Positions 1 to 8,954 are shown, counted from the stretch's first letter. The stretch: DNA of 37,016 nt from Christensenella sp. UBA3700 (GCA_002372775.1 DFIJ01000021.1:1-37016); one strand, 5' to 3'. Numbers and translations are program-made. The notes: generated by a model not told the origin, from the sequence alone.

Positions 1-2915
1 ATATCTTTAATTAACTCTGCAGCTAATTGTAGTACTGCTGGCTCTAATTTATCTTTTTCTTCTTGTGTAAGTTGAGCTTTTTGCTCATCTGTCATCACAT
101 CATATAATGCTTTTAGCGTTTTTATATCACTTTCTTTGCTTAAATCAGTTATTGGAAGCGTAATTTCATCAATTAATGTTTTATATAAACCAACAGTTGA
201 ATTATTAGTTACTTCGTTTAAATTGCTTATTGCATTATTAATTTGCTCTTCTGTTGCACTTCCTGTTTCAAAAATATTATTTGCACTGGAAATTGCGTCG
301 TCAAGATCTGTTGTGTTAAGACCGCCGTTATACAATAAATTTCTATTATATCTTGCTGTATTTAAAGCTTCTTCTAATGCAGTTTTATCATACTTATCGA
401 TTCTGACATAGAAATAGCTTTGTATTGTTGCATAATGATCTGTATCATCTGGTGTAACCCTATAAGAAACTGTATAAGTATATGTATCCTTTTTCATTGG
501 GATAGCAGTGCTATATGAACCATTATCTACCTTGTATTCAATTGTTGAATGAACATTAGGATTTTCAGGAAAATCACCAGGAACTATCAACTCCTGCTCC
601 GCGCCTGTGTATAACAACTTCTTTGGTAAAGGTGCAATATAGTCAGGAATAGCTTTTTCTATTTCAAAGCTTCCGTGCATAACGATTGTATAATCGTAAT
701 CACCAACGGTAAAATCTTCATTTCTAGCTTCATTTGAATTTCTGAAAGGATATACACCAAAGCCCCCTACTTCATAGTCTGAAGTAACTGTAACTCTGCT
801 TTCTACCAAATCGAATAAAGACCCTTCTGTTAAATATTTGCTTGAATATAATACCTTATGTTTATAATCTTCTGGCGCAGGAACTGGATCTTTGTAATGC
901 ATTTCATATTCTAAATAAGCATTAATATGAATTGGAGTTTTTGCAATATACACCGTATTACATATTCTTGTTGAGTTATCTGGATCGCATTTTATATCCT
1001 CCATATGCTCATATGTTCCTTTTGCAATAGCATAATCCCCAGTGTAATCATTCCATAAATATGTAGGATATTCAACTATATTTGCTCTTACTTTTGCATC
1101 ATAATAACTTGAATCTGTTGTTAACACATATGGAATTCCTATATATCCAACACCTGAACATTCAGTCACAAGCTTACCAACAACCGCATTAGTACGACCA
1201 TATGCAATAAATGCATTAATGCCTTGCTTTATAGTTATTCCTTCTTCTGTTTTAATGCCAACATTTTCTATACCTATTTGCGTACTATAATCTGACTTAT
1301 AATAGCTATTAGCTACTATTTTTTTGCCAAGTACTGTCATAGATTTAGCATAAATACCAATTGTTTTTCCGTCTTGATTTATGTCTCCAGCGGTAACATC
1401 TAGATATCCTCTCTCTAGGGTAATATTGCCTTCACTATAAATACCATAGGCATTTTTAGATTTACCTGATGTTGCTTGAATTTTTAAGCCGTTATCATCC
1501 CAATCTCCGCCTGTAGTAAATTTTAAATTTCCTGTTGAATAAATGCCATATCTTGTTAATTCATCCCCTGAATTTTTATTATCTATAGAAGATTTCCAAC
1601 ACATTCTAATAGTTAAGTCTGCTAATTCTGAATGAATTCCTGCATCCCAAGAAGGCGCCTCGATTTCAAAATATACGTTATCATATCCCTCTGAATTTGC
1701 TAATATTAAAGTATTATATTGTCTATCATATTGATATCCGCGATTTGTTCTTGTAACAGAAGTACTTCCGACTGCGACAATATGTCCAGCAACATACAAG
1801 TCTATTTCCGGTAAAAATGTTGGATATTTTGCATTTTCCTTCATTTCCCATGTATTTGTAAAATCCCAAATCTTAAGATAGTCTTCATTTACTGTAAAGC
1901 TGGTTTTATCTGCAAACCAAGCAGCATCATGGCCATCAGCTCTTTCATCTGTAGCAGATCCTGCAATCGTTAAATAACAGCAACCTGAAATTGAAGAAGA
2001 TGAACCTAATTCTGCGATAACGGCAAATGTATCTGTAGAACCTGTTACGCTGTTATAATTAAAGCATTTGCGTACATTTACAACTCCGCCTGTTTTCCCA
2101 ATAATTCCGCCTATGTTAGTAGAAGAAGATGTTACTGTTATAGCTCCGTCGTTATAGCAATTCTCAATGTCTACTTGTAAAACGTGTTTATTGTCATTAT
2201 AATCCCATGTAGATGAACCAGTAGCGGAACCTACAATACCACCAACATTATATCCATTACCAGTTACAGTGATTGTTGCATGGTTACTGCAATCTGATAT
2301 CTTTAATAAACCAGAAGTTGCATTACCTACAATTCCACCAACTTGGCTACCTGAAGTAATTGGTAAATAATTATGACAATTAACAATCTTTGTTTCAGAT
2401 TGATATCTACCCTCAAGCCATCCAACTATACCACCAGTGTCAGAACTTGATACAATTCCGTCACCTTCTACAGTCAAGTTTTTAATTTCTGTACCGCTAT
2501 TGCAATATGTAACATTTGCAAAAAAGCCAACATGCCCAGTAGATGGCTCGTTAAACTTAATGCCAGATACTGTATGACAGTTTCCATCAAATGTTCCTTT
2601 AAATGGTTTATCGTCCGAGCCAATTGGATCCCAATCGCCACTTAAAGTTATATCGCTTCCTAATACAGCGTGTTTTTCTGTACCTGTCGCGTTTACGATA
2701 TCTCTAAATATTCCTAATTCGTCTGCATCAGTAATTAAATACGGATTTGTTTCAGAACCTGAACCTTGACCGCTCCATGTTGGTACTGGAGTGTCTGCGT
2801 AAACCTCTCCATTATTTAATGTAGTTTCAATCGTTGTTATTACCATTAAACTGCATATAATTACTGCAATTGATAAAACAACTACCACTAGTAAATTATT
2901 AGATTTTGAATTCAT
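1..2915 (-). CDS. Secreted/anchored surface protein, partial (GLUG-type repeats, beta-helix-like region, FIVAR-like segment)
   Basis: An open frame of 971 codons starts at the ATG at 2915, preceded by a GAGGTGAGG ribosome-binding site, and leaves the window without a stop. The N-terminus is a signal-anchor (hydrophobic residues about 8-25, then a possible cleavage site near YADTP). Residues about 115-230 hold repeated Gly-rich motifs (GGIVGW, GGIVGN, GGIVGS, GGIIGK) like GLUG repeats of adhesins. The middle has repeated YGIYS-G turns suggesting a right-handed beta-helix. Near residues 830-880 is an MBG/YDG-like beta domain, followed by a helical segment resembling FIVAR modules. No catalytic motif is visible. 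The C-terminal anchor lies outside the window. The YGIY-type turns recur in the 26393-29983 protein, suggesting shared architecture. Function is inferred as adhesion or cell-wall association only. Confidence 0.85.
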   Translation of the reverse strand, partial: MNSKSNNLLVVVVLSIAVIICSLMVITTIETTLNNGEVYADTPVPTWSGQGSGSETNPYLITDADELGIFRDIVNATGTEKHAVLGSDITLSGDWDPIGSDDKPFKGTFDGNCHTVSGIKFNEPSTGHVGFFANVTYCNSGTEIKNLTVEGDGIVSSSDTGGIVGWLEGRYQSETKIVNCHNYLPITSGSQVGGIVGNATSGLLKISDCSNHATITVTGNGYNVGGIVGSATGSSTWDYNDNKHVLQVDIENCYNDGAITVTSSSTNIGGIIGKTGGVVNVRKCFNYNSVTGSTDTFAVIAELGSSSSISGCCYLTIAGSATDERADGHDAAWFADKTSFTVNEDYLKIWDFTNTWEMKENAKYPTFLPEIDLYVAGHIVAVGSTSVTRTNRGYQYDRQYNTLILANSEGYDNVYFEIEAPSWDAGIHSELADLTIRMCWKSSIDNKNSGDELTRYGIYSTGNLKFTTGGDWDDNGLKIQATSGKSKNAYGIYSEGNITLERGYLDVTAGDINQDGKTIGIYAKSMTVLGKKIVANSYYKSDYSTQIGIENVGIKTEEGITIKQGINAFIAYGRTNAVVGKLVTECSGVGYIGIPYVLTTDSSYYDAKVRANIVEYPTYLWNDYTGDYAIAKGTYEHMEDIKCDPDNSTRICNTVYIAKTPIHINAYLEYEMHYKDPVPAPEDYKHKVLYSSKYLTEGSLFDLVESRVTVTSDYEVGGFGVYPFRNSNEARNEDFTVGDYDYTIVMHGSFEIEKAIPDYIAPLPKKLLYTGAEQELIVPGDFPENPNVHSTIEYKVDNGSYSTAIPMKKDTYTYTVSYRVTPDDTDHYATIQSYFYVRIDKYDKTALEEALNTARYNRNLLYNGGLNTTDLDDAISSANNIFETGSATEEQINNAISNLNEVTNNSTVGLYKTLIDEITLPITDLSKESDIKTLKALYDVMTDEQKAQLTQEEKDKLEPAVLQLAAELIKD

Positions 2916-3163
2916 AATGCCTCACCTCTATATAATTTGAGCTGTACTAAACTCCCCTATACCACTGTTTTAACATAGATATAAGGATAAAACTAAAACC
3001 CTTCAAAAATAGGAGAATTATTGGCACTATATTTATAATGATGATTTATCTAATCAAGTGCAATATGAGGAATAAAGATTAATTGAGTTCTTTATCATGT
3101 CAGCAGCAGAAATGAAAATGTTTGCTTTATGAAGTCTAGCGATGATTAACACTTGATTTTTTG

Positions 3164-3190
3164 CAAAAAAAAGGCACATCGCCTTTTTTT
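3164..3190 (-). terminator. Intrinsic terminator after the dlt-like operon
   Basis: A short GGC/GCC hairpin with a 5-nt loop is flanked by A and T runs that extend the stem, leaving a U-rich tail when read leftward. It lies 34 bp after the carrier-protein stop, between the operon and the surface-protein gene. The rest of the 308-bp gap (2916-3223) contains the surface-protein leader; I saw no gene there. Confidence 0.6.
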
Positions 3191-3223
3191 AGCGACATGC
3201 CCTAAAAATCACTTTTAAAATAA

Positions 3224-3445
3224 TTATTTTAATCTTTCAATCATTTCCCACATAGCCTTTGCTGAATTAAAGTTTGTTGGGATAATATCTGCTGGAGATA
3301 TTACAATATCAAACTTGTCTGTAATTTCTGCAACGATTGACATAATATCAAGAGAATCTAATATTGCATTATCAATAAGTCCCTCTTCTGTATTAAAGTC
3401 AACGTCTGGTTTAATCTCTTCTAGTAGTTCCAATAATTCTTCCAT
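3224..3445 (-). CDS. Acyl/aminoacyl carrier protein (DltC-like)
   Basis: This 73-residue acidic protein has the phosphopantetheine-attachment motif LDSLDIMSI (Ser about residue 32), and its size and helical pattern match PP-binding carrier proteins such as DltC. A strong AAGGAG site lies 9 nt before the ATG, which is 13 bp after the decarboxylase stop, so it is the last gene of the operon. It should carry an activated acyl or aminoacyl group as a thioester, loaded by the adenylating enzyme two genes upstream. It is the natural substrate platform for the MBOAT-dependent transfer. The fatty-acid ACP role is less likely because no fab genes are nearby. Confidence 0.9.
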   Translation of the reverse strand: MEELLELLEEIKPDVDFNTEEGLIDNAILDSLDIMSIVAEITDKFDIVISPADIIPTNFNSAKAMWEMIERLK

Positions 3446-3458
3446 TTTTCATTTCTCC

Positions 3459-4589
3459 TTACATATTAATTGTGTATGTTTTTATAGTATCTCTAATCAG
3501 TTCTAGATTGCCATCCATATTTCTTTTATATACTTTTGGCATATTTCTACTTAAGAACAAATAAATACCCTCAGTAATAGAATACGCTCCAACATTTAAA
3601 AACACAAGAGTGTCCCCAATCTTGGCATCATGCAATGGGAAGTTTCTAACAAGAACATCCGCAACAGTACACAATGAACCGCATATAGTCCAATTCTCTT
3701 CTACCCCTGTTGTTTTCTCTATTACAAATGGGGCCTTCATTGCCATCATTTGACCAAAATAATTCAAATGGTTAATGCCACCATCAACAATGCAATATTT
3801 AACGCCTTTTGTCTCTTTTTGATCTACAATCTTTGTGTGGTATTCGCCGCAATATGCTGCAATAAATCTACCCATTTCTAAAGTAATATGTTTTCCTTCA
3901 AACTTGGATAAACCCATCTTTAAATTATTTAGCATTTCAGCCTCATCTATTGGAGCATCTGACTTGAAATAATTAACTCTAAGACCAGGACCATATTCAA
4001 AATTTTGGAAGCTTATATCGTATTCGCTTTCTATCTCTTCTGTGAATTGCGCTAGATAATCTAGTTCTTTATCTATTTGAATATCCTTCTTTTGAGTTCC
4101 AGTATAACTTTGCAATCCTAAGATGTTTAAGCTTAAATCTTTTCTATTTTCAAGAATAGATTTTATAACATCTTCATCCATTCCAAATTGATTACCACCG
4201 CTTAATCTTAAATACACATTTAAAACTAATTCATTCTCTTTTGCCTTTCTATTTAATAAATCAAGTTGATTTAAAGATTCTACTGTATAAATTGGTAAAT
4301 CTTTGCATTCTTTAACGATAGTTGAAATATCTTCTTCTTCCTTAAATACTCCAGACAATACAATCTTATCTTTTGGAACATTTAGAGCTTTGCAAATTTG
4401 ATACTCACCTGGAGAACATACCTCAAAAGCATCTGCTACATTGATTAAATCTTTAACAAGAAATGGATTTGCTTTCATTGCATAGCAAATAGAAATCCCT
4501 TTTAGATTATCCTTAATCATATTTACTCTATCTACTAACTTCCTTATGTCAAACACAAATGCAGGTGTATCAATTAAAGCATTATGCAT
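3459..4589 (-). CDS. Fold-type III PLP-dependent decarboxylase (LysA/BtrK-like)
   Basis: This 376-residue protein belongs to the Orn/Lys/DAP decarboxylase-2 family with an alanine-racemase-like barrel. Visible motifs are the PLP lysine in YAMKANP (K39), an FGMD segment (135-138), the phosphate-binding EMGR (238-241), VDGGINH (268-274), and the cross-dimer GSLCTVADV motif (304-312) whose Cys and Asp are typical of decarboxylases rather than racemases. The usual HxGSQ PLP-stacking histidine motif reads SYTGTQ here (161-166). Its start overlaps the stop of the adenylating enzyme by one base (TAATG), and AAGGAG lies 11 nt upstream. Context suggests it acts on a free or carrier-bound amino acid. 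Alternatives are a LysA-type diaminopimelate decarboxylase or an unusual racemase; both fit the operon less well. Confidence 0.85.
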   Translation of the reverse strand: MHNALIDTPAFVFDIRKLVDRVNMIKDNLKGISICYAMKANPFLVKDLINVADAFEVCSPGEYQICKALNVPKDKIVLSGVFKEEEDISTIVKECKDLPIYTVESLNQLDLLNRKAKENELVLNVYLRLSGGNQFGMDEDVIKSILENRKDLSLNILGLQSYTGTQKKDIQIDKELDYLAQFTEEIESEYDISFQNFEYGPGLRVNYFKSDAPIDEAEMLNNLKMGLSKFEGKHITLEMGRFIAAYCGEYHTKIVDQKETKGVKYCIVDGGINHLNYFGQMMAMKAPFVIEKTTGVEENWTICGSLCTVADVLVRNFPLHDAKIGDTLVFLNVGAYSITEGIYLFLSRNMPKVYKRNMDGNLELIRDTIKTYTINM

Positions 4590-6091
4590 TATAGATCATA
4601 CTCCTTTGCTAGTTTCTTTCTATCTGTTTTTCCGTTCTCTGTTAAATCAAACTTTTCTACTTTTTCGAACTTACCTGGGATCATATATGCAGGCATAGAG
4701 ATTCTTAATTCTTTAACGATTGTTGCACTATCTACATTACCCATATAGAATGCATAAATCTTTTCTTTTGTTTTGCTGAATAATACAACAACTTTCTCTA
4801 CACCATTGATTTTAGAAATTGCGCTTTCAATTTCACTTAATTCTATTCTATGTCCCATATACTTAATTTGGAAGTCCTTTCTTCCAATAAAGCATAGTTC
4901 ACCTTCTTCGTTATAGTATCCTAAATCGCCAGTTCTATAGATTGGTTCAATGTATCTTGTATTCAAAGGATTTTGAGTAAATGCCTTATCTGTTTCGGGT
5001 TTTCTACTATAATAGCCTAATGAAAGAGCTGTACCGGAAACACAAATTTCACCATGCTCATTTACCTTTGTAACTTCCTTGTCATCCTCATCAAGAAGTA
5101 TTATTCTTTCATTCTTAAATGGCTTTCCTATTGGCAAAACATCTTTAGTAAACTCACCATTTTCTGTTATATAGTATGTACAATTACATGTGATTTCTGT
5201 AGGTCCATAAACATTTACGAACATTGTATCAGGCATTGCCTTCTTCCATACGTTTAGCTGCTTAATAGGCATCAATTCTCCGCTAAATAAAACCTTCTTT
5301 ATATCTTGTGGAATCTTATATTCAAAAGCTCTAAATGTAGATAATATGCATAATGCAGACACTGCCCAAATTAGAGTTGTAACCTTTCTTTCAATTAGAT
5401 AATCGATTAAGAATGTTGGGAATGAGAATTTTGCTTTTGGAATAATTTCCATTGTTGCGCCAACCTTTATTGTCGAAAAAATATCCTTAACTGATACATC
5501 AAAATCAAATGGAGCTTGATTACCAATTATTTCATCAGGGCCAATATTAAATGTTTCTGTAAATACATTAATAAAATCTATAACTGATCTATGAGAAACA
5601 GCAATTCCTTTTGGAGTTCCTGTTGAGCCAGATGTGAACATAACATAAAGAGGATCAACATCTATATGATTTTCTCTAATATTATTCAATAAAGACTCAT
5701 TTAAAGCACCATCTTCAACTCTTAATACTTTATTTGCATCATATTCTGGAAGATATTTATCATAACCTTCTAGAACAATAACATAAGGATTATCTAGCGT
5801 TTCTAGAATGCTATTTAATCTTTCTTTTGGATGTCTAATATTTAGAGGGACATAAAAACAACCGGCATAAATAATGCTGAAGAAACTTAGCACAGCATCT
5901 ACGCTCTTATCGCCTAGAACAGCAACTGGTGATTGTGGTTTTGTTTTTGAGGCAATCAAACTACCAAAACTTTTTGCTTTCTTAACAAACTCACTATATG
6001 TGATACTTGTCTTTTCATCAGCGAAAATAACTTTATTAGGATATAAACTTGCGCTATTTTCTAGAAACTCAAGAACGTTTATATTATTCAT
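4589..6091 (-). CDS. DltA-like amino-acid adenylating enzyme (AMP-binding domain)
   Basis: From the ATG at 6091 the protein is 500 residues, the usual DltA length. That start has a perfect GGAGG five bases upstream; an 11-residue longer frame lacks one. All A-domain cores are present: TSGSTGTPKG (153-162), FDFDVSVKDIF (195-205), NVYGPTE (293-299), YRTGDLG (385-391), GRKDFQIKYMGHRIEL (403-418) and the NGKTDR lysine loop (486-491). D198 matches the Asp that binds the substrate alpha-amine in NRPS A domains. K202 sits where PheA has W239; a Lys there occurs in one published glutamate-type code. It should activate an amino acid as an adenylate and load the carrier protein. It overlaps the upstream SGNH gene by 8 bp. 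Substrate is unproven: D-Ala as in Dlt, or an acidic or omega-amino acid. Confidence 0.92.
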   Translation of the reverse strand: MNNINVLEFLENSASLYPNKVIFADEKTSITYSEFVKKAKSFGSLIASKTKPQSPVAVLGDKSVDAVLSFFSIIYAGCFYVPLNIRHPKERLNSILETLDNPYVIVLEGYDKYLPEYDANKVLRVEDGALNESLLNNIRENHIDVDPLYVMFTSGSTGTPKGIAVSHRSVIDFINVFTETFNIGPDEIIGNQAPFDFDVSVKDIFSTIKVGATMEIIPKAKFSFPTFLIDYLIERKVTTLIWAVSALCILSTFRAFEYKIPQDIKKVLFSGELMPIKQLNVWKKAMPDTMFVNVYGPTEITCNCTYYITENGEFTKDVLPIGKPFKNERIILLDEDDKEVTKVNEHGEICVSGTALSLGYYSRKPETDKAFTQNPLNTRYIEPIYRTGDLGYYNEEGELCFIGRKDFQIKYMGHRIELSEIESAISKINGVEKVVVLFSKTKEKIYAFYMGNVDSATIVKELRISMPAYMIPGKFEKVEKFDLTENGKTDRKKLAKEYDL

Positions 6092-7061
6092 TTTTTCCTC
6101 CATTAGGATAACCGTATTTATCACGGAAAGCCTTTAAGTCGTTTTCCCATGCAGCGTATTTCTCTTCGCCTCTATGGTTTCCTACACTATAATTATCTAC
6201 TAGATATTGACCAAGATAGTCTGACACCTTTGTTGCTCCGCTAAAGTTCATATGATCTCCGGCATCTTTTGTATCTACCGACCAATCTACGCCAACATCT
6301 ATTAAATTCATATCAATAAAAGGTATATCGTTATGCTCTTTAACAAACTTCTCGATAGCATTATGTCTTGAATAGCTCCAATATATGGTTGAAGGAATTT
6401 CAACAAGCACTAGTTTGATACCTTTTTCATCACATAATCTAACAATTTTTTCTAAATTTTTGACGCTACTTTTTCTCATCTTGTAAACGTCATCTGTCTT
6501 ATCCATACGTTTATTACCATCGCATGGTTTAATATCATCAGAAAAATTATAATTCTTGTTAATAGATCTGCAACTCTCCTCACCCTTTAAAACTCTTCTC
6601 CAATTAGCATGAGCGCCAAATATTGGGAATGCTCTACCTAATGTCCATTGGAATGCGAATCTTAATCTATTCTCTGCCTTATCATAGAAGAATTGATCTA
6701 CATTTAGAACAACAACCTTTGGAGATTGTGTTTTTAAAACTTCATTTAAAATATCATATGCTTCTCTTGGAGATTGAGAAGTTTCTGCTAAGTTGTATGA
6801 AGCTATACCGTATTTTTCATACATTTCCATTGGTATAATTCCATACATTACACCACTATGTCCAATATTTACAACATCAAGAGTATTAGCTTCCTCAACT
6901 GTAATACCTCTAATGTCTGTTGTTCTATATGAAGCTCTATCTAAAGGATTCTTTGGAGTCATAACAAATCCAACAACATACAAAACGACATATGTTATTA
7001 CTAAGAAAACAACAGCAGATACAACTTTTTTCCATTTATCACTAATATTGATATTCTTCAT
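6084..7061 (-). CDS. Membrane-anchored SGNH/DltD-like protein
   Basis: This 325-residue protein has one N-terminal membrane segment (about 12-33) and an extracytoplasmic domain. It has an SGNH block-I-like VVNIGHSGVMYG (Ser69), a buried VVVLNVDQFF strand, and a C-terminal D-x-x-H-type motif (DAGDHMNFSGA) that would supply the Asp/His pair. This is the layout of DltD and of the AlgX/AlgJ-type partners of MBOAT acyltransferases. The ATG overlaps the MBOAT stop by one base (TAATG) behind GGAGG, so the two are translationally coupled. Likely role: receive or transfer the acyl group outside the membrane, or proofread it. It is not a close DltD by eye, so a DUF1574-like or DHHW assignment is possible. 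Confidence 0.8.
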   Translation of the reverse strand: MKNINISDKWKKVVSAVVFLVITYVVLYVVGFVMTPKNPLDRASYRTTDIRGITVEEANTLDVVNIGHSGVMYGIIPMEMYEKYGIASYNLAETSQSPREAYDILNEVLKTQSPKVVVLNVDQFFYDKAENRLRFAFQWTLGRAFPIFGAHANWRRVLKGEESCRSINKNYNFSDDIKPCDGNKRMDKTDDVYKMRKSSVKNLEKIVRLCDEKGIKLVLVEIPSTIYWSYSRHNAIEKFVKEHNDIPFIDMNLIDVGVDWSVDTKDAGDHMNFSGATKVSDYLGQYLVDNYSVGNHRGEEKYAAWENDLKAFRDKYGYPNGGKNE

Positions 7062-8629
7062 TAGAAACCTCCATAGATAAATGGGCTATTTGCGTATAAG
7101 CCTGCGCCATAAGCACCAAATACAAGAACAGATAATAATAGAGCGATATAGATTGTCCATCTAATTGGAACGGCCTTTTCAGCAATGCTCACTCTAACAT
7201 CTCCCTTCTTTTCATTTAATACGTCAACTACAACAAGTACGGCCATACTTAGAATTGCTATTATCATTTCCTTATAATCAATACCAAGTTCAAATACATT
7301 GCCATGGTATGGAGTAAATACGGAGATTAAAATATGCCAAGAATCTTCAAGAGTATTTGCACCAAACATTGTTTCACCAATAAAGATGATTAGGATTGTT
7401 CTTACATGTCTCATTGCAATTAACCACTTGTTATTAGAATCAATATTCCATTTTTCATATAATTTTTTAACATATGGCTCGCATAGCATACTTACTGAGA
7501 TAAGCACGAAATAATATAGACCATAGAATATATACTTCCATTCTGGACCGTGCCATAAACCGTTGCACATCCAAACAGCAAGTAAAGCTAGAATTGTTGG
7601 CAACATCTTTGTGAAATAATTCTTCCAACGTTTCTTAATCTTTCCACAGAATTTTACAACCTTTGGAGATAAAGCAACTGAATAGAAAACATATTCTTTT
7701 AACCACACACCTAAAGTAATATGCCATCTCTTCCAGAAATCTTGTGCTGATGTGGCAAAGAATGGTTGTCTGAAATTCTCTGGAAGGTTGAAGCCAAACA
7801 TTTGAGCTGAACCTAAAGAAATATCTATAAAGCCTGAGAAATCTGCATATAGTTGAATTGTGTAGAAAATAATAAACAATAAACTTGCATATCCTGAATA
7901 TTCATAAGGATTTGATGAGATTGTTGAAACTAGCATACCTAGTCTATCTGCAATAACAGCCTTCTTAAACAAACCCCATAAAATTCTTTGTGCACCGAAT
8001 GTAAACATACGGTAATCGAAACGAGCACCGTTATATAACATATTTGCAGTTTGCTCATATCTACAAATAGGACCTTCTTGTAATGCTGGGAAGAAACATA
8101 AGAATAAAGCAACTCTTACAAAATTCTTATCTGCTTGTATTCTCTTTCTATGAACATCAACCATATAGCCGATTGCTTGCAATGTATAGTAAGAAATACC
8201 CATAGGCAATGCAAGAGCAATAATAGGCCAATTTAATTCTGTACTAAACCATCCCAAAACTCCATTTACTATAGAACCTAAGAAACCGAAATATTTAAGC
8301 GCCCCAATTATTAACAAGTTGATAACAACAACCGATGTAATAATGGCCTTATTATATTTTGCTATTTTGTTCCTATATTCTTTGTTGTCCTTATCTGCCT
8401 GTGCTTTATCGTTATTCTTTTGAATCCATCTTGCCCCGAAATATACAGTAATTATTGTGAAAACAATAAAAGCTATCAAATAAGAGTTCATTAATAAATA
8501 GAAAGATAAACTTGCTATTAATAGAACTATATAGCGATATTTAACTGGAAAAATATAATAAAAAAGTAGCGAAAGCACAAGGGTCGCGAACAACACAATC
8601 ATTGGATTGTCCAATTTCAATAACATCAT
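7061..8629 (-). CDS. MBOAT-family membrane O-acyltransferase (DltB/AlgI-like)
   Basis: This 522-residue polytopic membrane protein has the MBOAT hallmarks: FFPALQEGPICRY (179-191), YADFSGFIDISLG (261-273), RQPFFATSAQDFWKRWHITL (287-306) and the catalytic-His segment MCNGLWHGPEW (His360). Length and order match DltB/AlgI. It should take an acyl group from the carrier-protein thioester on the cytoplasmic face and move it through the membrane to an extracellular acceptor, with the SGNH partner encoded next. The ATG at 8629 has GGGAG 10 nt upstream and is the first gene after the promoter at 8670-8698. It could acetylate a polysaccharide as AlgI does, but the co-operonic carrier protein and adenylating enzyme favour DltB-like thioester chemistry. 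Confidence 0.93.
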   Translation of the reverse strand: MMLLKLDNPMIVLFATLVLSLLFYYIFPVKYRYIVLLIASLSFYLLMNSYLIAFIVFTIITVYFGARWIQKNNDKAQADKDNKEYRNKIAKYNKAIITSVVVINLLIIGALKYFGFLGSIVNGVLGWFSTELNWPIIALALPMGISYYTLQAIGYMVDVHRKRIQADKNFVRVALFLCFFPALQEGPICRYEQTANMLYNGARFDYRMFTFGAQRILWGLFKKAVIADRLGMLVSTISSNPYEYSGYASLLFIIFYTIQLYADFSGFIDISLGSAQMFGFNLPENFRQPFFATSAQDFWKRWHITLGVWLKEYVFYSVALSPKVVKFCGKIKKRWKNYFTKMLPTILALLAVWMCNGLWHGPEWKYIFYGLYYFVLISVSMLCEPYVKKLYEKWNIDSNNKWLIAMRHVRTILIIFIGETMFGANTLEDSWHILISVFTPYHGNVFELGIDYKEMIIAILSMAVLVVVDVLNEKKGDVRVSIAEKAVPIRWTIYIALLLSVLVFGAYGAGLYANSPFIYGGF

Positions 8630-8669
8630 ATAACGTAAACTCCCTTGTAACTCACCTAAAATCTAGTAT

Positions 8670-8698
8670 ATTATAAGCGTACGCGTATTATTAGGCAA
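8670..8698 (-). promoter_or_regulatory. Sigma-A-type promoter of the dlt-like operon
   Basis: Read leftward it is TTGCCT, a 17-bp spacer and TATAAT, about 40 bp before the MBOAT ATG. The spacer holds overlapping palindromes (TACGCGTA and GCGTACGC), unusually GC-rich for the region, which could be an operator. A GC-rich inverted repeat (CGCGCA/TGCGCG) at 8705-8728 may end the upstream two-gene unit. Confidence 0.75.
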
Positions 8699-8730
8699 CC
8701 AAAATCGCGCACCTTATAAATTGCGCGCGA

Positions 8731-8952
8731 CTATTCATCTGAGCAACTCATGCCGTGAAATAGATTATCAATATCTAAAATCGGATCACTTCTAGTTATT
8801 GTTTCCGCTTCCTTTAATGAGATATGAGTAAACCCCTTTACGCTATCTTCCCTTAATCTAGACTCAAACCATTCCTTTTTTTTGTATTCAAGAACAGCGC
8901 CATAGCATTCTTCAACTGCATATAATTTTTCTTTATCTAAATAAAATTCCAT
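8731..8952 (-). CDS. Small hypothetical protein
   Basis: This 73-residue acidic protein has no signal peptide or membrane segment and I do not recognise its family. It begins 2 bp after the stop of the ABM-domain gene and probably depends on it for translation; no independent ribosome-binding site is clear. The C-terminus (LFHGMSCSDE) has a single Cys. It may be a partner of the upstream gene, but no function can be stated. Confidence 0.6.
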   Translation of the reverse strand: MEFYLDKEKLYAVEECYGAVLEYKKKEWFESRLREDSVKGFTHISLKEAETITRSDPILDIDNLFHGMSCSDE

Positions 8953-8954
8953 AA

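Noticed and set aside
6092..6124. Eleven-residue N-terminal extension of the adenylating enzyme
   Set aside because: A perfect GGAGG and the DltA-like start position favour the ATG at 6091.
3224..8629. Calling the operon a standard dltABCD
   Set aside because: Gene order differs, the SGNH protein is a distant match, and a decarboxylase is embedded; standard dlt symbols would imply D-Ala specificity that the sequence does not show.
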